A stretch of 13,381 bases of DNA. It comes from Pirellulales bacterium (GTDB lineage Bacteria > Planctomycetota > Planctomycetia > Pirellulales > JAICIG01). The stretch spans positions 1 to 13,381 of the forward strand of contig JAICIG010000209.1 in assembly GCA_025924495.1 (NCBI GenBank), given 5' to 3'. The position numbers and the translations under genes are program-made. Under the pieces are notes generated by a model. It was not told the origin of the DNA and did not search any database. It worked only from the letters and a program-made list of their open reading frames with translations. Below are positions 1-6,593 of the stretch, one piece after another (within the stretch, counting starts at the first letter, position 1; each line of letters starts with the position of its first letter).

Positions 1-2232
1 GCGAATGGCATCCAGCGGCGTCCCAATGCCGATCTCCCCTCGCTCATATTGGGCCATCGCATCGGCGCGAATCAAATCGGCTTGCACGACGGCGGCAGAT
101 TCTTGCTCTAAGGCGGCGTACAGCAACGAAATGGTTCCCGCCAGGCGCTGCACGCTCCGAAGTTGCTGAATCGCTTCCGGTTGCGATTCGAGTTTCATGC
201 GAAAACGACCCGCGTGCGGAGCGTTCTCAGGCAGCGGCCAGGCGCCCGTCAACGGTCGGCGCCCCAACTGCGCGAGCAGGAACTGGCCGATTCGCAAATC
301 GAGCTCCGCCTCCACCAAATCAGCCTGGACGCCGCGTTGTGCCGCCTTCAGTCGCAACATTGCCTCGGCCCCGTCGGCATGTGTCCGCCATCGCAAGGCT
401 GCCGGATCAAGCGATTGCAGTTGTTCCGCCTCCTGGGTCATGGCTTGAAAGCGCGCGAGCCGATGGCACGTCTGCCAATATGTCTCAATCATGCTGCGGC
501 GGTCAGCGCCGGCGCCGACCCAAGACAAACACTCGGCCAAACCAACGCGTGCGCCTGTTTCGCCCGGCGGCTGGTGCACCCAGTGCAGCGTCGTTCCCAA
601 TTCCTGCGTACGCTGGGGCGGCGTCAGGTCGACTAGCGCGGGATAGAGCCCCGTCGGCGCATCGGCCGAAGGGCCTGCGTCAGCGTCGAGCGGCGGCTTG
701 CGAGTTGAAAACGGGGTCGAGCGAAACTTCGACCCCGGAGCGTTCGCGGGCCGTTTTTCAGAGGGATCCAGCGGCCGTGCCGGTTCGCCGCTGGGACCGC
801 TCGGAACATTCGGTTCGTCAACCGGCCCGGCTTCGACTTCAGCCTCGTCGGCAGAATCTGAGCCGGGCTCAGCATTCGATGACGGCGCCGACGCATCAGC
901 GGCTGCCGCGGCGGGCTCGCCAAACTCCCGTGCGTCCGGGGGCGCGGCCGAGCGGATGCGCGTCGCCGGTTGGTCGAACCCGGCGCGCCGAACGCCGTCG
1001 GGTTGTTCCGAGAACGACGCGTCGCCCTGCCTGCGCTGAGAATTGCTGACGGGCGTCGTGATCAGCATGCCAACGAGTTTACCGCCGGGCAAGCCAGGCG
1101 GCGCAATGCTCAGAGCATACTCAGCAATGTCGCGATTGTAGTCCCGGACGGCGGCAACAAATGCGCGCTGCTGACGCGCTAGTTCGAAAACGCTGTCCAG
1201 CGCCACCATCAGATCTATCTTGCCTTGGGCAAAGGCGTCGAAGTCTCCCTCGGCCGCATGCGCCGCAGCCGTGACCGCGGCTGCGCGCATCTCCACGGAA
1301 CGATGCCGTAGAGGCAATGAACGATCAATCAAAACGGCTCGCGGCGGCGGGGGAGCATTCGAGTAAACACGATCGAATCGCGTGAGATAACCGCCCGAGT
1401 GCGGAATGTCGGCTGGCAGAGGCAATTCGGCGCTGGCAGGCCAATGCGCCAGTTCGGCCAGCGCATATTGATTGGCCAGCACTTCCGCCTCGCTCTCTCG
1501 CAATCGAGCCTCGGCGGCCGAAAGCCGCGCTTCCACCAGAGGGTCCGCTGGGAATTGACCGGCCGGCTCCGCCGGCGGCAGAAATTGCTGCAATCGAGCG
1601 AAACTGTCGGCGGCAATCCGGTATTCGGCCAGCGCAGCCCACAGTTTCCAATAGGCCTGCGCCACGTCGATCTGCTGCCGGCGATCAATGAGCCGCGACA
1701 TGAGATCGACCAAAGGAGTCGCGGCGCCTCGCAGGGCCAACTCGCTCGGATTCGCCAGCGAACGGATCAGCGCCTCGGCCTCGCCGGTCTTCGTCGCCGG
1801 AGCTTGAACGGGCGCCAGCGGCGTCTGGTCTGTCGAAGCATCGCGTTCTAGAGGCTCCATCTCCGCCGGCTTGGCGTTCGACTTCGCCGTGGCGGCCCCC
1901 TTGGCAGCTGCCGCCTTGCGGGGCGCTCCGCTTATCGAAGGCCCGCCTTCTTCCGCGATCTGCGCAGCTTCCGCCTCCGTTTCTGCGGACTCTGCGTCGG
2001 GTTGTTGAGTTGTCGCTGGCGATCCGATAGTCCGGCCATATCGATCGATATTGGGCGCCGCCTTCGGCGCGTAGTTGATCGACTTGCCATCGCTGGCTTC
2101 CGCTTCCGCAGGATCAATTGCGGTCGCCGGAGCTGCGGCCGCAGTCCTTCGGCTCTTTACCGACGGACCCGGCTTTGCAGGCGGGCTTTCGCCCCACAGC
2201 ACGCACGCGAGCAGTATCGAGGTCAACTCCAT
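1..2232 (-). CDS. TolC-like outer membrane efflux-type protein, two internal repeats, partial (C-terminus outside window)
   Basis: The frame is open for 744 codons and runs off the left edge. ATG at 2232 has GGAGG eight bases upstream (2241-2245) and an in-frame stop further up, so the start is firm. A short hydrophobic N-terminus (residues 4-12) may be a weak signal peptide. An Ala/Pro/Glu-rich linker follows to about 150. Residues about 175-375 are long amphipathic helices (YWKLWAALAEY near 194, then PLPADIPHSGGY near 271, then DYNRDIAEYAL at 364-374). Residues 385-540 are a disordered Ser/Pro/Glu/Ala stretch. From 581 the helical unit returns (YWQ at 585, PLPENAPHAGR at 666). Two related helical halves are the architecture of TolC/OEP proteins, which form export channels across the outer membrane with an inner-membrane pump. 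No pump gene is in the window, and the beta-barrel strands are not obvious. The TolC assignment is inferred from helix pattern and duplication. Confidence 0.72.
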   Translation of the reverse strand, partial: MELTSILLACVLWGESPPAKPGPSVKSRRTAAAAPATAIDPAEAEASDGKSINYAPKAAPNIDRYGRTIGSPATTQQPDAESAETEAEAAQIAEEGGPSISGAPRKAAAAKGAATAKSNAKPAEMEPLERDASTDQTPLAPVQAPATKTGEAEALIRSLANPSELALRGAATPLVDLMSRLIDRRQQIDVAQAYWKLWAALAEYRIAADSFARLQQFLPPAEPAGQFPADPLVEARLSAAEARLRESEAEVLANQYALAELAHWPASAELPLPADIPHSGGYLTRFDRVYSNAPPPPRAVLIDRSLPLRHRSVEMRAAAVTAAAHAAEGDFDAFAQGKIDLMVALDSVFELARQQRAFVAAVRDYNRDIAEYALSIAPPGLPGGKLVGMLITTPVSNSQRRQGDASFSEQPDGVRRAGFDQPATRIRSAAPPDAREFGEPAAAAADASAPSSNAEPGSDSADEAEVEAGPVDEPNVPSGPSGEPARPLDPSEKRPANAPGSKFRSTPFSTRKPPLDADAGPSADAPTGLYPALVDLTPPQRTQELGTTLHWVHQPPGETGARVGLAECLSWVGAGADRRSMIETYWQTCHRLARFQAMTQEAEQLQSLDPAALRWRTHADGAEAMLRLKAAQRGVQADLVEAELDLRIGQFLLAQLGRRPLTGAWPLPENAPHAGRFRMKLESQPEAIQQLRSVQRLAGTISLLYAALEQESAAVVQADLIRADAMAQYERGEIGIGTPLDAIR

Positions 2233-2256
2233 CCTTGGCGCCTCCGCGGAAAGCCT

Positions 2257-2262
2257 ATTCTA
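2257..2262 (-). promoter_or_regulatory. candidate -10 box (TAGAAT) for the TolC-like gene
   Basis: TAGAAT on the minus strand matches the sigma-70 -10 consensus at five of six bases and lies 24 nt before the ATG at 2232, which leaves room for a short leader carrying the GGAGG. No convincing -35 box is seen at 16-18 nt spacing, so the call is weak. The rest of the 219-bp divergent spacer (2233-2451) shows only a 7-bp inverted repeat. Confidence 0.25.
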
Positions 2263-2451
2263 AAAACATTGCGACCGATGCATTCTCGCCATCTTCACCG
2301 GGAGCAGCCTAGTGGCAGGCGTCGGCAAAGCCCCTAGGGCAACGGCGCTCCCTGCGGCCAGCCATCGCCAATCTTGCCGCAATCCATAAACTGTAAGGGT
2401 GACAACTCTGTTTGCCGGAGTCAACTCAAAACCCCTTACGAGCGCGAGCCA

Positions 2452-3054
2452 ATGAGCCGACGCGACCTCCTCTCCGCTCTAGCGCTCGCGGTGCTGAGCG
2501 GCATTTCTTTGGCTGCGGCCGCGCAGGTCGTTTGGCTCGGCACAGCTTCACGACGAGAGTTCGGCCGCGAAGAGTTGATCGCCTGGCTTGCTCAGCGTGA
2601 CCTTTCCGCCGTCCCGCGGGCCGACAAGCTCCGGTTGGCGCGGCAGTTCGAACAGGACTTTGCCGCGGGGCACGATTGGCAGGAGGAATTGGACGAATGG
2701 AATGAGTCGCAGCGCGAGCAGTTGGCGGAAAACTACGCCGAGTTGTCGCAGACATGGTTTCTTGACAAGGTCGATCGCTACTTCGAACTGCAAGAGCCCG
2801 AACGCACCGAATACGTGGACAGCCAGATCGACGATATCGCGCGCTGGCCGATCCTTGAACGGGGGAAGTTCGCGGCCGGCAATCTATCCTGGAACGGCGA
2901 TCTCGGACGCCGTTTGCCGCAACTACAGAATCGATTCACTCATCTCAAGCCAGCGCAACAGCAGAGAGTTCAACAATTCGCAGGCGCAGTCTATCTGCGC
3001 TGGCTGGCGCGGGGGTTCCAGCAGTTAATTCCGATTTCGCCCGGCGAAAACTGA
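2452..3054 (+). CDS. hypothetical exported or membrane-anchored helical protein (200 aa)
   Basis: I do not recognise the family. The frame is open from 2374, but I chose ATG 2452 because translation then begins MSRRDLLSALALAVLSG, a positively charged N-terminus followed by a hydrophobic segment (residues 6-29) ending in AAAAQ. This is a signal peptide or an N-terminal anchor. SRRDLL also resembles a twin-arginine (Tat) motif, with Leu in place of the usual Phe. No good ribosome-binding site is seen. The remaining 170 residues are rich in Glu, Arg, Gln and Trp, predicted helical, without cysteines or catalytic motifs I can identify; the domain should lie outside the cytoplasm. It diverges from the TolC-like gene and converges on the 71-residue protein gene, whose stop is 22 bp away. 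A periplasmic structural or regulatory role is only a guess. Confidence 0.75.
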   Translation: MSRRDLLSALALAVLSGISLAAAAQVVWLGTASRREFGREELIAWLAQRDLSAVPRADKLRLARQFEQDFAAGHDWQEELDEWNESQREQLAENYAELSQTWFLDKVDRYFELQEPERTEYVDSQIDDIARWPILERGKFAAGNLSWNGDLGRRLPQLQNRFTHLKPAQQQRVQQFAGAVYLRWLARGFQQLIPISPGEN

Positions 3055-3076
3055 AGCGAAGGACGTCGAGCGATAT

Positions 3077-3292
3077 TCAACGAGGCCACAGTTCCTCAGC
3101 CAGATCTTCGCAATCGACGCGGTCCTCGTGATGCCACAGCGGCAGGCCTCGGCGAACGCGTTCCGCGAGCACGTCGAGTTTCTCCTTCGAACCCGGCAAC
3201 GCTTCTGTGGAATCAAAGTGATCACCGCCGGCAACGTCGGGCTCGAAGTTCCAGAGGCCCATCTTAATAGCATCCAAAACCGAATTCGGCAC
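3077..3292 (-). CDS. small conserved acidic protein, GTG start (71 aa)
   Basis: The frame is open upstream to 3571, but the region before 3292 reads as non-coding. A strong ribosome-binding site AAAGGAGG sits six bases before a GTG at 3292. From there the protein is soluble and well composed: PNSVLDAIK at 2-10, WNFEP at 14-18, FDSTEALPGS at 26-35, KLDVLAER at 38-45, RRGLPLWH at 47-54 and an acidic tail. I associate this pattern of WNFEP, a DSTxAxPG turn, LDVLAER and GLPLWH with a short protein of unknown function in planctomycetes; this is recalled, not searched. It has no signal peptide, membrane segment or cysteine pair (one Cys, at 61). It lies 170 bp downstream of mfnB on the same strand and seems to have a separate promoter. 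The function is unknown. Confidence 0.8.
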   Translation of the reverse strand: MPNSVLDAIKMGLWNFEPDVAGGDHFDSTEALPGSKEKLDVLAERVRRGLPLWHHEDRVDCEDLAEELWPR

Positions 3293-3437
3293 GGGGCTCC
3301 TCCTTTTGCAGCCTGCGCGGCGGTCAGGCGATAGCGCTCGACGAATCGACGGAAGTTCGTGGCAGATAGTTTTGCGCGACCGGTCGCTGAACCGCGCAGC
3401 AATCCATGAATAGACGGCTGGATTTGGGATAGCAGCG

Positions 3438-3466
3438 AGTATTTGGGCCTTTGCTGCAAATGTCAA
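3438..3466 (-). promoter_or_regulatory. candidate sigma-70 promoter for the 71-aa protein gene
   Basis: On the minus strand a perfect TTGACA (3466-3461) is followed after exactly 17 nt by AATACT (3443-3438), four of six matches to TATAAT. The -35 box overlaps the stop codon of mfnB (3465-3463). Transcription would begin near 3431, giving a leader of about 140 nt before the GTG at 3292. This would let the small protein be expressed apart from mfnB. The placement is inferred from consensus only. Confidence 0.45.
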
Positions 3467-4203
3467 GCAAATCGTGAAAGATCTGCTCTCAGCCGACCGC
3501 GCTGCCGAAGGTGTTCGGCCCATGCTCGCACAAGCTGTGCGTCGAGCGAGCCGCTTCTGCCGCCTCGGCATACGGCGCCGCGCACCGCAACGAAGTCGGG
3601 ATGGCAGGCAAGAACCTCAGCCAATTGCTGCCAACTCAAAGAACCAGCCAGTACGCAGAATGAATGACTGCGGCGAACCAACGCTGTAAATCGCCGTAAT
3701 TGCGACAACGGGAAATGGTCGAGCAAGCCGCCTTGCGATTTCTCATACGTATCGATTAGCACAGCGCCGCAGGCGGTGTCGATGGCGAATTCGAGAACCT
3801 CCTCAGGCCGCGGAGCAACCGCCTCGCCCCAATCGGCATAAACTACCGCAACAGGAGCGATGCCTGAAGGCAGAAGCTCGCGCCAGCGCAGCCAGCGGGC
3901 GCGCCACTCTGCCAAGCCGGCACAACCCGCGAGCCCCAACTTGGCATAGGCGACGTTCGCGGGGATATCGAATGCGGGTTTGCGCTCTTCGAGCAAACCG
4001 ACATCGAGGTCCCGCAATTCTCCGCATGCCAGGCTCAGTGGCGCACTGCGGTCGATCGCCGCCGCTATCTCAGCGACGGTTTGCGCGTCGACGGCGCCCA
4101 AGGAGCCGCGCGCGGGCTCTTTCAAGTCGATCAGATCGGCGCCGCCAAGAAGCGCATCTCGGGCCTCGGCGACCGAACGAACGCTGACGAGCAACCGCGT
4201 CAT
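3463..4203 (-). CDS. mfnB: (5-formylfuran-3-yl)methyl phosphate synthase, MfnB family
   Basis: This 246-residue protein matches the MfnB (DUF556) family. MfnB condenses two glyceraldehyde 3-phosphate molecules into 4-(hydroxymethyl)-2-furancarboxaldehyde phosphate, the first step to the furan ring of methanofuran. Bacteria with the tetrahydromethanopterin/methanofuran C1 pathway also carry it. Evidence: LLVSVRSVAEA at 4-14, GGADLIDLKEPARGSLG at 20-36 with Lys28, YAKLGLAG at 86-93 with Lys88, VVYADW at 120-125, LIDTYEKS at 149-156 with Asp151 and Lys155, and a C-terminal VRGAVCRGGRSGSLD phosphate-binding region at 207-221. These are a TIM-barrel Schiff-base lysine arrangement, and the length fits archaeal members (about 235). 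The frame is open to 4365, but ATG 4203 starts the conserved domain and overlaps the stop of the upstream gene as ATGA, which implies coupled translation. No other C1-pathway gene lies in the window. Confidence 0.88.
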   Translation of the reverse strand: MTRLLVSVRSVAEARDALLGGADLIDLKEPARGSLGAVDAQTVAEIAAAIDRSAPLSLACGELRDLDVGLLEERKPAFDIPANVAYAKLGLAGCAGLAEWRARWLRWRELLPSGIAPVAVVYADWGEAVAPRPEEVLEFAIDTACGAVLIDTYEKSQGGLLDHFPLSQLRRFTALVRRSHSFCVLAGSLSWQQLAEVLACHPDFVAVRGAVCRGGRSGSLDAQLVRAWAEHLRQRGRLRADLSRFA

Positions 4204-4751
4204 GAAGCAACCTGCGCATCGCGAAGTTGCCGTTTGACCTCGGCCAGCCGCGCGTTGAGCCGGTTGACTAGGTCTACCGACAGCGGCTCGCACCAGGCGC
4301 CGCGAATCGTAATGTAGTGCCCGCACCAATAACCAAGCGCCGGTTTGACGTCGACTTGCGCCCACTCCTCAGCGCGCTCGGCCAGGCGGACGACGACGGT
4401 CGAGGCTTGCATATCCGGGCGTCGTTTGCTTGGCAACAAACTCGGCCCTTGCCCCAGCAAGAAGCCTTCCACGACCTCGATGGGTACACGGATTGGCGCA
4501 GCCGAGCGCAAGTAGACGAGCATTTTGCCCGCCTCATAAGCCAATCGCGGCCGCCGTGTCTGCCAAGCCAGGTTGGCCAAAGCCGCAATGGAAATTAGCA
4601 AAATCGCTCCGCCAATCGCACGCGCCGTGCCGGACTCCGCCACGCGAAATTGCCCCGTGCAAACCGCCAGCGCGAAGCAGGCAAGGAGTGCCGGCAACAG
4701 AGCGCCGAACCAGAGCACGCGCCGATTGGCGCTCAACCAGACTTCAGCCAT
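4200..4751 (-). CDS. two-helix membrane protein with cytoplasmic C-terminal domain, coupled to mfnB (183 aa)
   Basis: I do not recognise a named family. Two hydrophobic segments (about 13-34 and 46-63) form a helical hairpin. After the basic stretch QTRRPR comes a soluble domain of about 115 residues with alternating beta-like strands (MLVYLRS, IRVPIEVVEGFLLGQG, STVVVRLAERAEEWAQVDV, YITIRGAWCEPLSVD) and a final amphipathic helix (LVNRLNARLAEVKRQL). A membrane hairpin followed by a small beta domain and one helix recalls bacterial PH-like membrane proteins; this is a guess from pattern. The first gene of a leftward unit, it ends in a 4-nt ATGA overlap with mfnB, so both are probably made together. 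The ATG at 4751 has no Shine-Dalgarno sequence and follows a perfect TATAAT by 11 nt. Confidence 0.78.
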   Translation of the reverse strand: MAEVWLSANRRVLWFGALLPALLACFALAVCTGQFRVAESGTARAIGGAILLISIAALANLAWQTRRPRLAYEAGKMLVYLRSAAPIRVPIEVVEGFLLGQGPSLLPSKRRPDMQASTVVVRLAERAEEWAQVDVKPALGYWCGHYITIRGAWCEPLSVDLVNRLNARLAEVKRQLRDAQVAS

Positions 4752-4762
4752 CGAAGCGAACG

Positions 4763-4768
4763 ATTATA
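4763..4768 (-). promoter_or_regulatory. consensus -10 box for the membrane protein-mfnB unit, near-leaderless
   Basis: TATAAT on the minus strand is a perfect -10 match. Transcription would start about 4756, only some five bases before the ATG at 4751, and no Shine-Dalgarno sequence fits in between. No good -35 box stands 16-18 nt upstream. The mRNA may therefore be leaderless or nearly so. Confidence 0.45.
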
Positions 4769-4947
4769 GGGATGATAGGCGGTTAGCATGACGAACCCGA
4801 TTGCCATAGGCACTTGCGTTAAGCAAGACCTTGGCACAAGCCGACTGATCGTTGCGATCGTAGCAAAAACAGAGCAGGCTGGAGAAGGGGGGGCGAATTT
4901 GCCGAGAAAACTCAGGATTCACCCGTTTTCGCCGCAAGTCCATGGTG

Positions 4948-4953
4948 TATAAA
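4948..4953 (+). promoter_or_regulatory. candidate -10 box (TATAAA) for the transporter-rnd unit, possibly leaderless
   Basis: TATAAA matches the -10 consensus at five of six bases and ends eight bases before the ATG at 4962, so transcription would begin at or next to the start codon. No Shine-Dalgarno sequence is present upstream. The -35 region is weak. The 210-bp spacer (4752-4961) also has a small hairpin CTTGC-gttaa-GCAAG at 4813-4827, which might be an operator half or nothing. Confidence 0.35.
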
Positions 4954-4961
4954 CCGTAGCT

Positions 4962-6569
4962 ATGTCCGAAACCCACGACGCATCAACTCCGCACAGTTCA
5001 AGTCGCCCCGTTCTTTTTGCGCTTATAACGGCTTTAGTCGCTTACGGCCTCGCCGCCGCAGCGCAGTTGCCGCAACGTGCGACCGACCGAATTCTGGCAG
5101 CACATAGCGATGCCGAACACGGCAGCAAATCGCACGCTGTTACTAGCGAGGAACACGCTGAGAACGAGGGGGCTGCAGCGGGAGCCAAGAAAGCGGACCC
5201 GCCGCCGGTCTGGATGGTCGCTCCCTTTGCCTTACTGCTGGCGGCCATTGCCCTGTTGCCGCTGATTCATGCCAGCGAACATTGGTGGGAGAACAATTTA
5301 CATAAATTCTACGTGGCGGCAGGCCTGGGCGCCGTAACGCTGCTTTATTACGGCCTGATGCATGCCGAGCCCATCCAGCGGCACTTTCTCGGGCATGCGG
5401 TGGTCGAGCACTCAGGCCAACCATTTGCCTGGGAGTTCTCCTGGACGATCTTCGCCAATGCCATCCTCCAGGACTATGTGCCATTTATCATCTTGTTGTT
5501 TAGTCTATATACGATTAGCGGCGGCATCCGCATCGAAGGGGATTTGCCGGCTCATCCTTTGACGAACACGGCATTCCTCGGAATTGGAGGCCTTTTAGCC
5601 AGTTTTGTCGGGACCACGGGCGCGGCCATGTTGCTGATCCGCCCGCTGTTGGAAACAAACAGCGAGCGCAAGCACGTCCGCCACACCGTCGTGTTCTTCA
5701 TTTTTGTCGTCTGCAATTGCGGCGGTTGCTTGCTGCCGCTAGGCGATCCGCCGCTTTTCTTAGGCTATTTGCAGGGAGTTGATTTCCTTTGGACGACAAA
5801 GCTCTGGAAAGAATGGCTGACGGTCAACGGCGCGCTGCTGGCGATTTACTACGCCTGGGACCAATTGTTTTGTTATCCGCGCGAGCAGCGCAGCGACCTC
5901 GCCCGAGATGAATCGCGCACGCGCCCGCTGCGATTCCTCGGCTTGTGGCCGAATGCCTTTTTATTGCTGGGGGTCGTGCTCTCGGTCGCTCTGCTAGATA
6001 CCAGCAAGACAATTCCAGGCACCGACTGGCATCCGTGGTTGTATCTGCGCGAGTGCGTGTTGCTGTCGCTGGTGGCGATCTCGCTCGGTTTGGGACAAGA
6101 TTCGGTGCGCCACGCCAATCGCTTCAATTACGGAGCGATCGTGGAAGTCGCCGCATTGTTCTTAGGCATCTTTATCTGCATGCAACCGGCGCTCCAGATC
6201 CTGGACGTCCGCGGTCCGAGTTTGGGCATCGACACGGCGCCGAAGTTTTTCTGGGTCACTGGAGCGCTGTCCTCCGTGCTCGATAATGCACCGACCTACC
6301 TGGTCTTTTTCGAGACAGCGCGAGCTCTGCATGCCGAGGGCTTCCAATCGATGCCGCACTTGGGCATTCCCGACCAGCTGCTTGCGGCGATCAGCCTGGG
6401 CGCGGTTTTCATGGGCGCTAATACCTACATTGGCAACGGTCCTAATTTCATGGTCAAGACGATTGCCGAAAAGTCGGGCGTGCGCATGCCGAGTTTCTTC
6501 GGCTATATGGCCTACAGCATTGGGATTTTGATTCCCTTGTTCGTGCTTGTGCATTTACTGTTTCTCTAG
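4962..6569 (+). CDS. multi-pass ion transporter, NhaD/CitMHS-type putative sodium:proton antiporter (535 aa)
   Basis: The protein has about 12-13 hydrophobic segments: one at 16-36, then, after a polar loop, segments from 83 to the C-terminus. It belongs to the ion transporter superfamily that includes NhaD, ArsB and CitMHS. Two inverted half-units each carry a broken-helix signature: GTTGAAMLLIRP at 217-228 with GGCLLPLGDPPLFLG at 254-268 in the first half, and SSVLDNAPTYLVFF at 437-450 with GANTYIGNGPNFMVK at 485-499 in the second. Asp441-Asn442 is the usual cation-binding pair of this group. The family is often annotated as a sodium:proton antiporter or putative citrate transporter; the sequence alone does not settle the substrate. 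A loop at 45-70 is rich in His (48, 53, 58, 65) and Glu. It heads a unit with rnd, 24 bp downstream. The ATG fits a leaderless start; no alternative is better. Confidence 0.87.
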   Translation: MSETHDASTPHSSSRPVLFALITALVAYGLAAAAQLPQRATDRILAAHSDAEHGSKSHAVTSEEHAENEGAAAGAKKADPPPVWMVAPFALLLAAIALLPLIHASEHWWENNLHKFYVAAGLGAVTLLYYGLMHAEPIQRHFLGHAVVEHSGQPFAWEFSWTIFANAILQDYVPFIILLFSLYTISGGIRIEGDLPAHPLTNTAFLGIGGLLASFVGTTGAAMLLIRPLLETNSERKHVRHTVVFFIFVVCNCGGCLLPLGDPPLFLGYLQGVDFLWTTKLWKEWLTVNGALLAIYYAWDQLFCYPREQRSDLARDESRTRPLRFLGLWPNAFLLLGVVLSVALLDTSKTIPGTDWHPWLYLRECVLLSLVAISLGLGQDSVRHANRFNYGAIVEVAALFLGIFICMQPALQILDVRGPSLGIDTAPKFFWVTGALSSVLDNAPTYLVFFETARALHAEGFQSMPHLGIPDQLLAAISLGAVFMGANTYIGNGPNFMVKTIAEKSGVRMPSFFGYMAYSIGILIPLFVLVHLLFL

Positions 6570-6593
6570 ATTGCGACTCGCGCCGCGGAGCAA

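Noticed and set aside
339..1049. Plus-strand open frame of 236 codons opposite the TolC-like gene
   Set aside because: It is Arg/Pro/Ala-rich low-complexity translation with no motif; the minus frame is open for 744 codons, starts with a good ribosome-binding site and has a clear internal duplication.
2193..2232. Lipobox-like LLAC in the N-terminus of the TolC-like protein
   Set aside because: The Cys is at residue 10, there is no positive charge before it and Leu at -2 is unusual, so lipoprotein processing is not supported.
2393..2439. Inverted repeat GTAAGGG/CCCTTAC in front of the 200-residue protein
   Set aside because: Seven base pairs around a 33-nt loop are expected by chance at this scale; nothing else supports an operator or a leader structure.
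3293..3571. Upstream extension of the 71-residue protein to 164 residues
   Set aside because: The extra N-terminal part overlaps the end of mfnB, is Arg/Ser-rich and ignores the strong AAAGGAGG-GTG start at 3292.
4764..4976. Minus-strand open frame of 70 codons over the divergent promoter region
   Set aside because: It covers both candidate -10 boxes and the start of the transporter gene, has no ribosome-binding site and no recognisable feature.
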